From positions 372,001 to 436,000 of the forward strand of contig NZ_FOWE01000004.1 of the NCBI RefSeq assembly GCF_900115395.1: a DNA stretch of 64,000 nt, read 5' to 3'. Under the pieces are notes generated by a model that did not search any database, was not told where the DNA came from, and saw only the letters and a program-made list of their open reading frames with translations. This document shows, in pieces, positions 8,212-17,499 of the stretch (its first letter is position 1; every line of letters starts with the position of its first letter). The translations under genes were made by a program, and so were the position numbers. Source of the DNA: Geodermatophilus obscurus. Lineage in GTDB: Bacteria; Actinomycetota; Actinomycetes; Mycobacteriales; Geodermatophilaceae.

Positions 8212-10614
8212 GTGCCCCACGTGTCCCGACGCCGGCGCTCGCTGCTGCCCGCCGTCGCCGTCGTCGCCACCGTCGCCGCCACCATCGTCCTCGTGCCCTC
8301 GACCGCGGGGGCGGAGGAGGAGCTGCCCGCCGGCACCACGGTGACCGGGGAGCTCGTCCAGCTGGTGACCGAGCACGCCGACCCGGAGGACGCCCCGGAG
8401 CACGCCGAGGAGCTGGTCAGCTTCATCGACACCGGCGAGGGCGAGAGCGTCCGCGTCGACACCGAGGACGTCGCCGAGGTCCCGCCCGGCGCCACCGTGG
8501 AGGTGGTCCTCGGCGGGGAGGTGCGCGACCCCGCCGGCGACGGGCTCGAGCCCGCCCGCGAGGTGCTCGCCGCCGAGGTGACCGAGCAGCCGGCCACGGC
8601 GCCGGCCACCACGGGCGTCACCAACCAGGTCACCGCCGTCCTCGTCGCCACCCCCACCCTGCGGCCGGACGGGACGACGGCGCAGCAGCTCGTCGACCAC
8701 GTCAACGGCCCCGTCGCCGACTTCTGGAGCAGCCAGAGCGACGGCGCGGTCCGGGTGCGGGCCACCGCCGGGCGGACGGGCTGGGTGGAGACCTCCCGCT
8801 CCTGCAGCGACCCGGTGGGCATGTGGTCCGACGTCGCGGCCGAGGTCGGCTTCACCCGCGGCCCCGGCCGCCACCTGCTGCTCTACGTCCCCGGCTACCC
8901 GACCGGGATGCCCGAGTGCTCCTACGGCCTGGCCGAGCTCGGTGCCGCGCCGGGCGCCGGCGGCTACCTCTACGTCCGCGAGGTCGACACCTCGGTGCTC
9001 GCCCACGAGCTGGGCCACAACCTCGGGCTCGGGCACTCCTCGCTGCGCCAGTGCGACCGCGCGGTGGACGGCGGCACCTGCGCCGTCGTCCCGTACGAGG
9101 ACTACTACGACGTCATGGGCGCCTCCTGGGGCCAGGTCGGCTCGCTCAACGTCGCCCAGGCCGCGCGGATCGGCCTGCTGGCCCCCGGCGCCCAGCGGAC
9201 GGTGTCCACCACGACGCCGACCGCCACCCACACCCTCGCCCCCGTCTCCGGCCGCACCGGCACCCGCGCGCTGCGGCTCGCCGACCCCTCCGGGGCGGTG
9301 ACCTGGCTCGAGTACCGCCCCGCCGCCGGCCGCGACGCCTGGCTCGGGAGCGACGGCGACAACTGGCTCGGCCTGCAGCCGGGGGTGCTGCTGCGTCGCG
9401 CGGGCACCGGCCTCGACGACACCTCGCTCCTGCTCGACGCCACCCCCTCGGCGCAGGCGGACTGGCTGCAGGACCTGCAGACGGCGCTGCCGGTCGGGCA
9501 GCCGGTGAGGGTGGGCCCGTTCACCCTGACCGTGCAGGCGCTCGCGGCGGGGTCGGCGACCGTCCGGGTCACCACCCCGACCCCGGCGCCTCCGTCGACG
9601 CCGAGCCCGAACGGCGGGCGCGTCATGTCGGCCGGGCAGGTGCTGACCGCCGGTCAGGCGCTCCGCTCGGCGAACGGCCGCTACCGGCTGGACGTGCAGG
9701 CCGACGGCGACCTCGTCGTCCGCGCCCCCGACCGCCGGGTGCTGTGGGCCACCGGCAGCCGCGGCACCGCCGCCCGCCTGACCCTGCGCAGCGACGGCGA
9801 GCTCGTCCTCTCCTCCGGCAGCCGCTCGCTGTGGCAGTCCCGGACGGCCGGCCGGGGCGCGGTGCGCCTGGAGCTGCGCGACGACGGCGACCTGCGACTG
9901 GTCCGCACCGACGGCTCGGTGGTCTGGTCGACCGGGCGGGACACCCCCGACCGGCTGCGCCCGGGCATGTCCCTGACCGGTGGTCAGGCGCTGGTCTCCG
10001 GGGACGGCAGGTACCGGGCCGCGTTCCAGGCCGACGGCAACCTCGTCGTGTACGGCCCGGGCGGGCGCGTGATCTGGGCCAGCGGCTCCTCCGTCGGCAA
10101 CGGCCGGTTCACCCTGCAGACCGACGGCAACCTCGTCGTGTCCCGCCGCGACGGGCGCCCGGTGTGGGACTCGCGGACCTGGGGCGTGGCGCCCGCCAAG
10201 CTCGTGATGCGCAACGACGGCGACCTCGTGCTCTACCGCACCGACGGCCGGCGCGCGTGGTCGACCGGGCGGGACACCCCCGACCGGCTGCGGGCGCCGC
10301 AGTTCCTCTCCGCCGACCAGGCGATCGTGTCGCCCAACGGCCGCTACCGCGCGACCACCCAGAGCGACGGCAACCTCGTGGTCTACGCCGGCTCGCGCGC
10401 CGTCTGGGCCAGCCACCGCTACGGGTCGGGCGTCCGGCTGCACATGCAGCCCGACGGCAACCTCGTCAGCTACGCCGCGGACGGCCGCGCCATCTGGTCG
10501 ACCGGCACCTGGCGGTCCCCGGGCGCGGTGGCCGTCCTCCGCGACGACGGCCGGCTGACGCTGCTGGCCAACGGCCGGACCGTGTGGAGCAGCCCGGCCG
10601 ACCCGCGCCGCTGA
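8212..10614 (+). CDS. Secreted M11 metalloprotease fused to three bulb-type lectin modules
   Basis: Exported protein of 800 aa. I chose GTG 8212 because GGAG lies five bases before it and it gives a clean RRRRSLLPAVAVVATVAATIV signal peptide region; ATG 8179 is the alternative. Catalytic site HELGHNLGLGHS near residue 267 and Met-turn YYDVMGASW. From about residue 475 to the end are three B_lectin (mannose-binding bulb-type) modules of about 110 residues each, marked by repeated QADGNLVVY-like and WSTGRDTPDRLR motifs. A 35-bp exact DNA repeat (9925-9959, 10258-10292) shows recent module duplication. Likely an extracellular protease that docks on mannose-containing glycans or glycoproteins. 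Followed by a strong hairpin terminator. Confidence 0.88.
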   Translation: MPHVSRRRRSLLPAVAVVATVAATIVLVPSTAGAEEELPAGTTVTGELVQLVTEHADPEDAPEHAEELVSFIDTGEGESVRVDTEDVAEVPPGATVEVVLGGEVRDPAGDGLEPAREVLAAEVTEQPATAPATTGVTNQVTAVLVATPTLRPDGTTAQQLVDHVNGPVADFWSSQSDGAVRVRATAGRTGWVETSRSCSDPVGMWSDVAAEVGFTRGPGRHLLLYVPGYPTGMPECSYGLAELGAAPGAGGYLYVREVDTSVLAHELGHNLGLGHSSLRQCDRAVDGGTCAVVPYEDYYDVMGASWGQVGSLNVAQAARIGLLAPGAQRTVSTTTPTATHTLAPVSGRTGTRALRLADPSGAVTWLEYRPAAGRDAWLGSDGDNWLGLQPGVLLRRAGTGLDDTSLLLDATPSAQADWLQDLQTALPVGQPVRVGPFTLTVQALAAGSATVRVTTPTPAPPSTPSPNGGRVMSAGQVLTAGQALRSANGRYRLDVQADGDLVVRAPDRRVLWATGSRGTAARLTLRSDGELVLSSGSRSLWQSRTAGRGAVRLELRDDGDLRLVRTDGSVVWSTGRDTPDRLRPGMSLTGGQALVSGDGRYRAAFQADGNLVVYGPGGRVIWASGSSVGNGRFTLQTDGNLVVSRRDGRPVWDSRTWGVAPAKLVMRNDGDLVLYRTDGRRAWSTGRDTPDRLRAPQFLSADQAIVSPNGRYRATTQSDGNLVVYAGSRAVWASHRYGSGVRLHMQPDGNLVSYAADGRAIWSTGTWRSPGAVAVLRDDGRLTLLANGRTVWSSPADPRR
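9925..10292 (+). repeat. 35-bp exact direct repeat marking lectin-module duplication
   Basis: The 35 bases at 9925-9959 recur exactly at 10258-10292, 333 bp (111 codons) apart, which is one lectin module. They encode the inter-module linker (W)STGRDTPDRLR. Exact identity in otherwise diverged modules points to recent duplication or gene conversion. Confidence 0.8.
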
Positions 10615-10633
10615 CACCGCGCCGCTGACACCG

Positions 10634-10670
10634 CGCCGGCGCGGGCACCGGACCGGCGCCCGCGCCGGCG
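10634..10670. terminator. Bidirectional hairpin terminator
   Basis: CGCCGGCGCGGGC (10634-10646) pairs perfectly with GCCCGCGCCGGCG (10658-10670), a 13-bp GC stem with an 11-nt loop, lying between the convergent 3' ends of the lectin protease and accA3. Confidence 0.75.
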
Positions 10671-10673
10671 TCG

Positions 10674-12440
10674 TCAGTCCGTGGCCGCGTCGGCGATGGT
10701 GCAGAGGACCGCGCCGCTGGTGACGGTGGCGCCGACCTCGGCCGACAGGCCGGTCACGGTGCCCGCCCGGTGCGCGGTGATCGGCTGCTCCATCTTCATC
10801 GCCTCGAGGACGACGACCAGGTCGCCCTCGGCGACGGTGTCCCCGTCGGCGACGGCGACCTTCACGATCGTGCCCTGCATCGGTGAGGTGAGGGAGTTCC
10901 CCGACGCGCCGGAGCCGCCGTGACCGGACCCCCGCTTGCGCGGCCGCGCCGCGGCACCCGCCGGCGCAGGACCGCCGCCGGCCGCCAGGCCCGCGGGCAG
11001 CGACACCTCCAGCCGCCGGCCGCCGACCTCGACGACGACGGTCTGCCGCTCCTCGGGGGCGTCGCCCTCCACGGGAGCCGCCGAGTACGGCGGGACCTGG
11101 TTGTCCCACTCGGTCTCGATCCAGCGGGTGTGCACCGTGAACGGCTCGCTGGTGAACGCCTCGTCGCGGACCACCGCGCGGTGGAACGGGATGACGGTCG
11201 GCATGCCCTCGACGACGAGCTCGTCGAGCGCGCGCCGGGCCCGCTGCAGCGCCTCCTCGCGGCTGGCGCCGGTGACGATCAGCTTGGCCAGCATCGAGTC
11301 GAACGCGCCCGCCACCTCGCCGCCGGTCTCCACGCCGGAGTCCCAGCGCACGCCCGGCCCCTGCGGGATCTCCAGCCGGGTGACCGGGCCGGGGGCGGGC
11401 ATGAAGTTCCGCCCGGCGTCCTCGGCGTTGATCCGGAACTCGATGCTGTGCCCACGCGGGATGGGGTCCTCGGTGACGTCGAGCGGCAGGCCCTCGGCGA
11501 TGCGGAACTGCTGGCGGACCAGGTCCAGGCCGCTGGTCTCCTCGCTGACCGGGTGCTCGACCTGCAGCCGGGTGTTCACCTCGAGGAAGGAGATCGAGCC
11601 GTCGGCGCCGACGAGGTACTCGACGGTGCCGGCGCCGTGGTAGCCGGCCTCGCGGCAGATCGCCCTGGCCGACTCGTGGATGCGCGCCCGCTGCTCGTCG
11701 GTCAGGAACGGCGCCGGGGCCTCCTCGACCAGCTTCTGGTTGCGCCGCTGCAGGGAGCAGTCGCGGGTGCCGACGACGACCACGTTGCCGTGGGTGTCGG
11801 CCAGCACCTGCGCCTCGACGTGCCGCGGCTTGTCCAGGAACCGCTCGACGAAGCACTCGCCGCGGCCGAAGGCGGCGACCGCCTCGCGGACGGCGGAGTC
11901 GAACAACTCCGGGATCTCCTCCTCGGTGCGGGCCACCTTCAGCCCGCGCCCGCCGCCGCCGAACGCGGCCTTGATGGCCACCGGCAGGCCGTGCTCGCGA
12001 GTGAAGGCGAGCACCTCGTCGGCGCCGCCGACCGGGTCCTTGGTGCCGGGGACCAGCGGCGCGCCGGCCTTGGTGGCGATGTGCCGGGCGGCGACCTTGT
12101 CGCCGAGGTCGACGATCGCCTGCGGGGAGGGGCCGATCCAGGTCAGCCCGGCGTCGAGGACGGCCCGGGCGAAGTCGGCGTTCTCGGACAGGAAGCCGTA
12201 GCCGGGGTGGATCGCGTCGGCGCCGGACCGCTTCGCGGCGTCGATGATCTTGTCGATGACGAGGTAGGAGTCGCCGGGCGTCGTCCCCCCGAGGGCGAAC
12301 GCCTCGTCGGCGGTGCGCACGTGGAGGGCGTCGCGGTCGGGCTCGGCGTAGACCGCCACGCTGGTCAGCCCCGCGTCCCGGCAGGCACGGGCGACGCGGA
12401 CCGCGATCTCGCCGCGGTTGGCGATCAGGACCTTCTGCAC
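10674..12440 (-). CDS. accA3: Acyl-CoA carboxylase alpha subunit (biotin carboxylase + BCCP)
   Basis: Protein of 588 aa. Residues 1-445 form the biotin carboxylase ([18 protein letters not shown] start; ATP-grasp loop [27 protein letters not shown]), and the last 75 residues the biotinyl carrier domain with EAMKMEQPI, whose Lys is biotinylated. It supplies carboxybiotin to beta subunits such as AccD at 14274 for malonyl-, methylmalonyl- or long-chain acyl-CoA synthesis. The frame is open upstream to 12590, but GTG 12440 with GAGGGA about ten bases before it matches the universal N-terminus. Orthologue by position and domain content of M. tuberculosis accA3 (Rv3285). Diverges from the FkbM gene. 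Confidence 0.93.
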   Translation of the reverse strand: MQKVLIANRGEIAVRVARACRDAGLTSVAVYAEPDRDALHVRTADEAFALGGTTPGDSYLVIDKIIDAAKRSGADAIHPGYGFLSENADFARAVLDAGLTWIGPSPQAIVDLGDKVAARHIATKAGAPLVPGTKDPVGGADEVLAFTREHGLPVAIKAAFGGGGRGLKVARTEEEIPELFDSAVREAVAAFGRGECFVERFLDKPRHVEAQVLADTHGNVVVVGTRDCSLQRRNQKLVEEAPAPFLTDEQRARIHESARAICREAGYHGAGTVEYLVGADGSISFLEVNTRLQVEHPVSEETSGLDLVRQQFRIAEGLPLDVTEDPIPRGHSIEFRINAEDAGRNFMPAPGPVTRLEIPQGPGVRWDSGVETGGEVAGAFDSMLAKLIVTGASREEALQRARRALDELVVEGMPTVIPFHRAVVRDEAFTSEPFTVHTRWIETEWDNQVPPYSAAPVEGDAPEERQTVVVEVGGRRLEVSLPAGLAAGGGPAPAGAAARPRKRGSGHGGSGASGNSLTSPMQGTIVKVAVADGDTVAEGDLVVVLEAMKMEQPITAHRAGTVTGLSAEVGATVTSGAVLCTIADAATD

Positions 12441-12565
12441 CGGCGCACTCCCTCGTTCGTCGACCGCCCGGACTGTAGCCAGTGGGACGCCGCCGTCCCG
12501 CGCCGACCTCGGCGTCCGCCGGAGGGGAGGACACCGCGGGGGAGACCGTGTGACGGCTGTCTCGA

Positions 12566-12571
12566 TAGCCT
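12566..12571 (+). promoter_or_regulatory. Candidate -10 of leaderless FkbM promoter
   Basis: TAGCCT ends six bases before ATG 12578 with no Shine-Dalgarno between, the layout of an actinobacterial leaderless transcript. No clear -35. Confidence 0.4.
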
Positions 12572-12577
12572 GCGCAG

Positions 12578-13360
12578 ATGCTGGCCGCACACCGTCTCCT
12601 GCTCACACGGATGCCGACCCTCTACTTCCACCTGCGCAACCTCGGCCGCAAGGTCACCGGGACACGGCGCCGCCAGCGTCGTCTGTTCGCCGAGCTCGTG
12701 CGCCGCGGCGACCTCGTCCTGGACGTGGGCGCCAACATCGGGGAGTTCACCGGCGCCTTCCGCGACCTGGGCGCCCGCGTGGTCGCCGTCGAGCCGCAGC
12801 CCCGCCTCACCGCCCACCTGCGCACCCGCTTCCGCACCGACCCGCTGGTGACCGTGGTGGCCACCGCCGTGTCCGACCGCGAGGGCGAGGCGACGCTGTA
12901 CACCACCTCCGCCGACGCGCTGGCCACCCTCGAGGCGACCCGGGCCAACGGCGGGGCCACGGGCGCCGGCGCCGAGCTGGAGTGGAAGGACACCATCACC
13001 GTCCCGCTGCGGACGCTCGACGCCATCGTGGCCGAGCACGGGGTCCCCGCGCTGGTGAAGATCGACGTCGAGGGGCACGAGCCCGGTGTCGTGAAGGGCC
13101 TGACGGCGGCGCGGCCCTCGGTCTTCTTCGAGGTGAACCAGCCCGGCGCGGCGACGGTCATCGACACGCTGGCCGGGCGCGGTTACACCGACTTCTACGT
13201 GCGCGAGGGGGAGCAGCCCGACTGGGTCAGCCGGGAGCCGATGACGGCGGCACGGGTGGCCGAGTACCTGGCCGGCTCCACGGGCGACCACGACTGCCTC
13301 GCCCTGGCACCCGACGCGACGGCGGACCGCCGCCCGGCGCCGGCGCGGGCCGGGAGCTGA
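12578..13360 (+). CDS. FkbM family SAM-dependent methyltransferase
   Basis: Protein of 260 aa. SAM-binding motif I is [14 protein letters not shown] (about residues 48-61), followed by [10 protein letters not shown] and, two thirds along, the family motif [16 protein letters not shown]. FkbM-type enzymes O-methylate sugars or polyketides; the substrate is unknown. It stands alone on the plus strand between the divergent accA3 and the convergent maf, so it looks like an insertion into the accA3-maf-accE-accD block. Start ATG 12578 is probably leaderless. Confidence 0.85.
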   Translation: MLAAHRLLLTRMPTLYFHLRNLGRKVTGTRRRQRRLFAELVRRGDLVLDVGANIGEFTGAFRDLGARVVAVEPQPRLTAHLRTRFRTDPLVTVVATAVSDREGEATLYTTSADALATLEATRANGGATGAGAELEWKDTITVPLRTLDAIVAEHGVPALVKIDVEGHEPGVVKGLTAARPSVFFEVNQPGAATVIDTLAGRGYTDFYVREGEQPDWVSREPMTAARVAEYLAGSTGDHDCLALAPDATADRRPAPARAGS

Positions 13361-13366
13361 TCCGCG

Positions 13367-13969
13367 CTACCGGCGCCAGAGGTCGGTGACGGCCAGGCCC
13401 CGCCGGCCCAGCTGCTCGCGCAGCGCGGCCAGCGACAGGCCGACCACCGACGCCGGGTCCCCCTCGACGCGGCGCACGAACGGCGCGCCGAGCCCGTCGA
13501 GGGTGAACGCGCCCGCGACCGCGAGCGGCTCCCCGGTGGCCAGGTAGGCGTCGATCTCCTCCGGCGTCGGGCTGGCGAAGTGCACCACGGTCGAGGTGAC
13601 GACGACGTCGCGGGACACGACCGCCCCGCCGCGGACGTCGAGGAGCGCCTGACCGGTGTGCAGCACGCCCGAGCGGCCGGCCATCCGCCGCCACCGCTGG
13701 CGGGCGTCGGCGGCGTCGGCCGGCTTGCCCATCGCCTGGCCGCGGAACTCCAGCAGCGAGTCGGCACCGACGACGAGCGCGTCGTCCTCCCGTCCGGCGA
13801 CGACGGCGGCCTTGGCCGCGGCCAGCAGCGCCACCTGCTCGCCCACGCGCGGGGCGGTGACGGTGGACTCGTCGAGGTCGCTCACCACCACCTCGGGTGC
13901 GAGACCCGCCTGGCGCAGCAGGGCGAGGCGGGCCGGTGACGCCGAGGCGAGCACCAGCCGGCGGCTCAC
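13367..13969 (-). CDS. maf: Maf-family nucleoside triphosphate pyrophosphatase
   Basis: Protein of 200 aa hydrolysing non-canonical or excess NTPs to NMP + PPi (house-cleaning Maf/HAM1-like fold). Signature LVLASASPARLALLRQAGL at residues 5-23, SDLDES at 35, VVGADSLLEFRGQAMGKP at about 66, and the C-terminal EGDPASVVGLSLAAL. The GTG start overlaps the accE stop (GTGA), so accD-accE-maf are co-translated. Same order as in mycobacteria (Rv3280-Rv3282). Confidence 0.9.
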   Translation of the reverse strand: MSRRLVLASASPARLALLRQAGLAPEVVVSDLDESTVTAPRVGEQVALLAAAKAAVVAGREDDALVVGADSLLEFRGQAMGKPADAADARQRWRRMAGRSGVLHTGQALLDVRGGAVVSRDVVVTSTVVHFASPTPEEIDAYLATGEPLAVAGAFTLDGLGAPFVRRVEGDPASVVGLSLAALREQLGRRGLAVTDLWRR

Positions 13970-14277
13970 CCGAACCGCCCCGCGGCGCGCCAGCCACCCG
14001 GCCCGGGGCGCAGCCCCGGCCGGTGCGCGTCGCCGGGGGACGCCCAGGCGCCGACCGGGACCGGCCGCTGCCGCGGCCGCCCCTGCCGGGAGAGCGCGGC
14101 GACGACGACGGTCAGGGCAGCGAGCTCCTCGGCGCTCGGCTCCCCCCGGACGACCCGCAGCAGAGCGCGGTCCGAGGAGTGGGGGCCGGAGGCCTCCGCG
14201 ACGAGGGCCGGGGTGGGCTCCGCGCGGGTCGGGGACGGCTCGTGGCCGCGGTGCGGCCCGGAGGGTCGCGATGTCAC
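13966..14277 (-). CDS. accE: Acyl-CoA carboxylase epsilon subunit
   Basis: Small protein of 103 aa of the actinobacterial ACC-epsilon family, which clamps alpha and beta subunits together. The variable, disordered N-terminal 40 residues precede the conserved helix [20 protein letters not shown], then a Pro/Trp/Gly-rich tail ending near WASPGDAHR. It overlaps accD upstream (GTGA at 14274-14277) and maf downstream (GTGA at 13966-13969), placing it firmly in one operon. It is embedded in longer spurious open frames, so it is easily missed. Confidence 0.85.
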   Translation of the reverse strand: MTSRPSGPHRGHEPSPTRAEPTPALVAEASGPHSSDRALLRVVRGEPSAEELAALTVVVAALSRQGRPRQRPVPVGAWASPGDAHRPGLRPGPGGWRAAGRFG

Positions 14278-15899
14278 AGCGGGATGTTCCCGTGCTTCTT
14301 CGGCGGCAGCGTCTGGCGCTTGTTGGCGAGCAGGCGCAGCGCCTTGGTGATCTCGATGCGCGTCTCGGACGGCCGGATCACCTGGTCGACGTAGCCGCGG
14401 TCGGCAGCGACGTAGGGGGACAGCAGCGCGTCCTCGTACTCGGTGATCAGCTCGGCGCGGCGCGCGTCGGGGTCGGCGGCGTCGGCGAGCTCGCGGCGGT
14501 AGAGGATGTTGACCGCGCCCTGCGCGCCCATGACGGCCACCTGCGCGGTCGGCCAGGCCAGGTTGAGGTCGGCGCCGAGGTGCTTGGAGCCCATGACGTC
14601 GTAGGCGCCGCCATAGGCCTTGCGGGTGATGACGGTGACCTTCGGGACGGTGGCCTCGGCGTAGGCGTAGATCAGCTTCGCCCCGCGGCGGATGATCCCC
14701 TCCCACTCCTGCGACGTCCCGGGGAGGAAGCCGGGGACGTCGACGAAGGTGAGCACCGGGATGTTGAACGCGTCGCAGGTGCGCACGAACCGGGCGGCCT
14801 TCTCGCTGGCGTCGATGTCGAGGGTGCCGGCGAATTGGGTGGGCTGGTTGGCCACGACGCCGACCGGCCGGCCCTCGACCCGGCCGAAGCCGACGAGGAT
14901 GTTCGGGGCGAACAGCGCCTGCACCTCGAGGAACTCGCCGTCGTCGAGGACGTGCTCGATGACGGTGTGCATGTCGTAGGGCGTGTTCGGCGAGTCCGGG
15001 ACGACCGTGTCGAGCTCGCGGTCCTCGTCGGTGACGCCGTCCGGCGTGGCGTCGACCGGGGGGACCTCCACGACCGGGAGCGGGTCGAGGTTGTTGCTCG
15101 GCAGGTGCGACAGCAGCGCCTTGACGTAGTCGAGGGCGTCGGCCTCGTCCTCGGCCAGGTAGTGGGCCACGCCGGACTTCGTGTTGTGCGTGCGGGCGCC
15201 GCCGAGCTCCTCGAGGGTGACGTCCTCGCCGGTCACCGTCTTCACCACGTCGGGACCGGTGATGAACATCTGCGACGTCTGGTCGACCATCACGACGAAG
15301 TCGGTGAGCGCGGGGGAGTAGACGTGCCCACCCGCCGCGGCGCCCATGACCAGCGAGATCTGCGGGATGACGCCGGAGGCGTGCACGTTGCGGCGGAAGA
15401 TCTCGCCGTAGAGGCCGAGGGAGACCACGCCCTCCTGGATGCGCGCGCCACCGCCCTCGTTGATGCCGATGACCGGGCAGCCGTTGCGCACCGCCAGGTC
15501 GAGGACCTTCACGATCTTCTCCCCGTACACCTCGCCGAGGCTGCCGCCGAAGACCGTGACGTCCTGGGAGAAGACGCAGACCGGGCGGCCGTCGACCGTG
15601 CCGTACCCGGTGACGACGCCGTCGCCGAACGGCCGCCGGGACTCCATGCCGAACGTGGTCGAGCGGTGGCGGGCGAACTCGTCGAGCTCGGTGAACGAGC
15701 CGGGGTCCAGCAGCGCCTCGATGCGCTCGCGGGCGGTCATCTTGCCCGCCGCGTGCTGCTTCTCGACGGCCCGCTGGGAGCCGGCGTGCACGGCCTCCTC
15801 GATGCGCCGCTCGAAGTCCGCCAGCTTGCCGGCGGTCGTGTGGATGTCGACGTCGCCGGGGACGGACTCCCCGGCACTCTCCAGCTCTGCCGCACTCAC
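14274..15899 (-). CDS. accD5: Acyl-CoA carboxylase beta subunit (carboxyltransferase)
   Basis: Protein of 541 aa with N- and C-terminal crotonase-fold carboxyltransferase halves. N-half: [45 protein letters not shown]-half: [48 protein letters not shown]. It transfers carboxyl from biotin to propionyl-/acetyl-CoA; with MeaB and methylmalonyl-CoA mutase upstream in the window this fits propionyl-CoA metabolism. GTG 15899 chosen because the upstream extension is low complexity and lies inside birA's divergent region. Probably leaderless from a -10 shared with birA. Confidence 0.93.
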   Translation of the reverse strand: MSAAELESAGESVPGDVDIHTTAGKLADFERRIEEAVHAGSQRAVEKQHAAGKMTARERIEALLDPGSFTELDEFARHRSTTFGMESRRPFGDGVVTGYGTVDGRPVCVFSQDVTVFGGSLGEVYGEKIVKVLDLAVRNGCPVIGINEGGGARIQEGVVSLGLYGEIFRRNVHASGVIPQISLVMGAAAGGHVYSPALTDFVVMVDQTSQMFITGPDVVKTVTGEDVTLEELGGARTHNTKSGVAHYLAEDEADALDYVKALLSHLPSNNLDPLPVVEVPPVDATPDGVTDEDRELDTVVPDSPNTPYDMHTVIEHVLDDGEFLEVQALFAPNILVGFGRVEGRPVGVVANQPTQFAGTLDIDASEKAARFVRTCDAFNIPVLTFVDVPGFLPGTSQEWEGIIRRGAKLIYAYAEATVPKVTVITRKAYGGAYDVMGSKHLGADLNLAWPTAQVAVMGAQGAVNILYRRELADAADPDARRAELITEYEDALLSPYVAADRGYVDQVIRPSETRIEITKALRLLANKRQTLPPKKHGNIPL

Positions 15900-15906
15900 G
15901 GGGCCG

Positions 15907-15913
15907 TAGCGTA
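15907..15913. promoter_or_regulatory. Overlapping divergent -10 elements for birA and accD
   Basis: Only 19 bp separate the two GTG starts (15899 minus, 15919 plus). The 7-bp TAGCGTA can be read as TAGCGT on the plus strand (six bases before birA GTG) and TACGCT on the minus strand (eight bases before accD GTG). Both genes lack a Shine-Dalgarno, so two leaderless transcripts from mutually exclusive promoters are likely. Confidence 0.5.
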
Positions 15914-15918
15914 GGGGA

Positions 15919-16758
15919 GTGCCCGACGCGCCCTCCGCCCGCTGGTCGGAGCTGGACCGCCCCCCGCTGGACGCCGCGGCGCTGCAGGCCGCCCTCGTCC
16001 GCGACAGCCGGCTGTGGCGCTCGGTGGAGGTGGCCGAGGAGGTCGGCTCGACCAACGCCGACCTCGCCGCGCGCGCGGCCGACGACGCCCCGGAGGGGAC
16101 GGTGCTGGTCGCCGAGCACCAGGCCGCCGGGCGCGGCCGGCTCGACCGCACCTGGACCTCCCCGCCGCGTGCCGGGCTGACGGTCTCCGTGCTCCTGCGG
16201 CCCGACGTCCCCGCCGCCCGCCGGGGCTGGCTGCCGCTGCTCACCGGGGTGGCGCTGGCCGAGGCCGTCGGCGAGGTCTCCGGCGTCCGCACCTCGCTGA
16301 AGTGGCCCAACGACCTGCTGGCCGTCGACGGCGCCAAGCTCGCCGGGATCCTCGCCGAGGCGAGCGGCGGGGCGGTGGTGGTCGGCACCGGGCTCAACGT
16401 CTCCACCCGCCGCGAGGAGCTGCCGCCCACCGCGACGTCGCTGTCGCTGGTCACCGGCGGGGCGGTGGACCGCGCGCCGGTGCTGCTCGCCTACCTGCGC
16501 GGCCTGGAACGCCGCTACCTCGCCTGGACCGCCGCGCTCGGCGACCCGGTCGCCAGCGGCCTGGCCCGCGACTACCTGGCCTGGTCCTCGACGGTGGGCA
16601 CCGAGGTCGCCGTCACGCTGCCGGACGGGTCGGCGCTCACCGGCACGGCCACCTCCGTCGACTGGGACGGCCGGCTGGTGGTGCAGACCGGCGCCGGCAC
16701 CGTCGAGCTGGCCAGCGGCGACGTGCAGCACGTGCGGACACGCCCGGCCGGAGCCTGA
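15919..16758 (+). CDS. birA: Biotin--[acetyl-CoA-carboxylase] ligase
   Basis: Protein of 279 aa that biotinylates the BCCP lysine of AccA3. Motifs: STNADLA near residue 44, [13 protein letters not shown] (biotinyl-AMP loop) at 74-86, [18 protein letters not shown] at about 130, GTGLNVS. It lacks an N-terminal DNA-binding winged helix, so it is a monofunctional ligase. C-terminal SH3-like domain ([17 protein letters not shown]). Divergent from accD with 19 bp between start codons; followed 32 bp later by the PH-domain gene, as in mycobacteria. Confidence 0.93.
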   Translation: MPDAPSARWSELDRPPLDAAALQAALVRDSRLWRSVEVAEEVGSTNADLAARAADDAPEGTVLVAEHQAAGRGRLDRTWTSPPRAGLTVSVLLRPDVPAARRGWLPLLTGVALAEAVGEVSGVRTSLKWPNDLLAVDGAKLAGILAEASGGAVVVGTGLNVSTRREELPPTATSLSLVTGGAVDRAPVLLAYLRGLERRYLAWTAALGDPVASGLARDYLAWSSTVGTEVAVTLPDGSALTGTATSVDWDGRLVVQTGAGTVELASGDVQHVRTRPAGA

Positions 16759-16790
16759 GGAACGGGCCGCCGCTCGGTCATCCTGGCGGC

Positions 16791-17423
16791 GTGGCCTACC
16801 CCGACAAGCTGCTCGCCGACGACGAGGAGGTCGTCGCGCACCTGCACCCGCACTGGACGACGCTGTTCTGGCCGGTGGTGCGCTTCCTCGTCGTCGTGGG
16901 CGCCGCCTCCTACCTGGCCGCACTGGTCCCGGCCGGCCGGCAGCAGGGCGTGCTCCGGATGGCGCTGCTGGCCATCGCGCTGCTCGTGCTCGTGATCGCC
17001 GTGCTGCGCCCGGTGCTGCGCTGGCGCACCACGCACGTCGTCCTGACCACCTCCCGGGTGCTCGTCCGCGCGGGCGTGCTGACCTGGCGCGGCCGCGACG
17101 TGGCGCTGTCCCGGATCACCGACGTCTCCTGCCGGCAGACGCTGCGGGAGCGGATCGTGCGCTCCGGGACGGTCACGGTCGAGTCCGCCGGGGACGGCGG
17201 CCCGCTGGTGCTGTGCCGCGTGCCCGACCCCGACGGCGTGCAGGCGCTGCTCGCCCAGCTGATCGAGGACGACGGCGGACGCGCGCACGACGTCGTCCCG
17301 GCCGGGTGGGCGGGAGAGGCCGTCGCCGACGACGCGCAGGCGTCCGGCGAGTGGCCCGGTGAGTGGTCCGACGGGTGGGACGGCGCCCGGACCGGAGCCC
17401 ACGGCACCAGCCCCCTGCACTGA
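16791..17423 (+). CDS. Bacterial PH-domain (YdbT-like) membrane protein
   Basis: Protein of 210 aa: residues 1-30 cytosolic, two membrane helices (about 27-45 and 55-70), then a bPH2 domain (VLTTSRVLVRAGVLTWRGRDVALSRITDVSC), and an acidic/Trp-rich tail (GEWPGEWSDGWDG). Function unknown; position beside birA matches Rv3278c of M. tuberculosis. GTG 16791 was chosen because upstream sequence overlaps birA in another frame. No Shine-Dalgarno. Confidence 0.8.
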   Translation: MAYPDKLLADDEEVVAHLHPHWTTLFWPVVRFLVVVGAASYLAALVPAGRQQGVLRMALLAIALLVLVIAVLRPVLRWRTTHVVLTTSRVLVRAGVLTWRGRDVALSRITDVSCRQTLRERIVRSGTVTVESAGDGGPLVLCRVPDPDGVQALLAQLIEDDGGRAHDVVPAGWAGEAVADDAQASGEWPGEWSDGWDGARTGAHGTSPLH

Positions 17424-17435
17424 GCCGGGCGGGGT

Positions 17436-17451
17436 GTGACCGATCGGTCAC
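17436..17451. promoter_or_regulatory. 16-bp perfect palindrome upstream of sbcD
   Basis: GTGACCGATCGGTCAC is a perfect palindrome, 34 bp before the presumed sbcD -10. The core TnACCGnnCGGTnA is typical of TetR-family operators; it is not a LexA box. No regulator gene is adjacent. Confidence 0.55.
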
Positions 17452-17485
17452 GGCGAGCCTGGCCGGTTCTGTCGGTACCGCGACC

Positions 17486-17491
17486 TACCTT
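17486..17491 (+). promoter_or_regulatory. Candidate -10 of leaderless sbcD promoter
   Basis: TACCTT ends eight bases before ATG 17500; no Shine-Dalgarno is present. Confidence 0.4.
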
Positions 17492-17499
17492 CCGCACCC

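Noticed and set aside
8155-12606. A 1483-codon minus-strand open frame running through the lectin protease into accA3
   Set aside because: It lies mainly opposite the protease and in the wrong frame for accA3; low-complexity shadow created by absence of stop codons at high GC.
17436-17451. LexA/SOS box upstream of sbcD
   Set aside because: The core lacks the TCGAAC-N-GTTCGA form of actinobacterial LexA sites.
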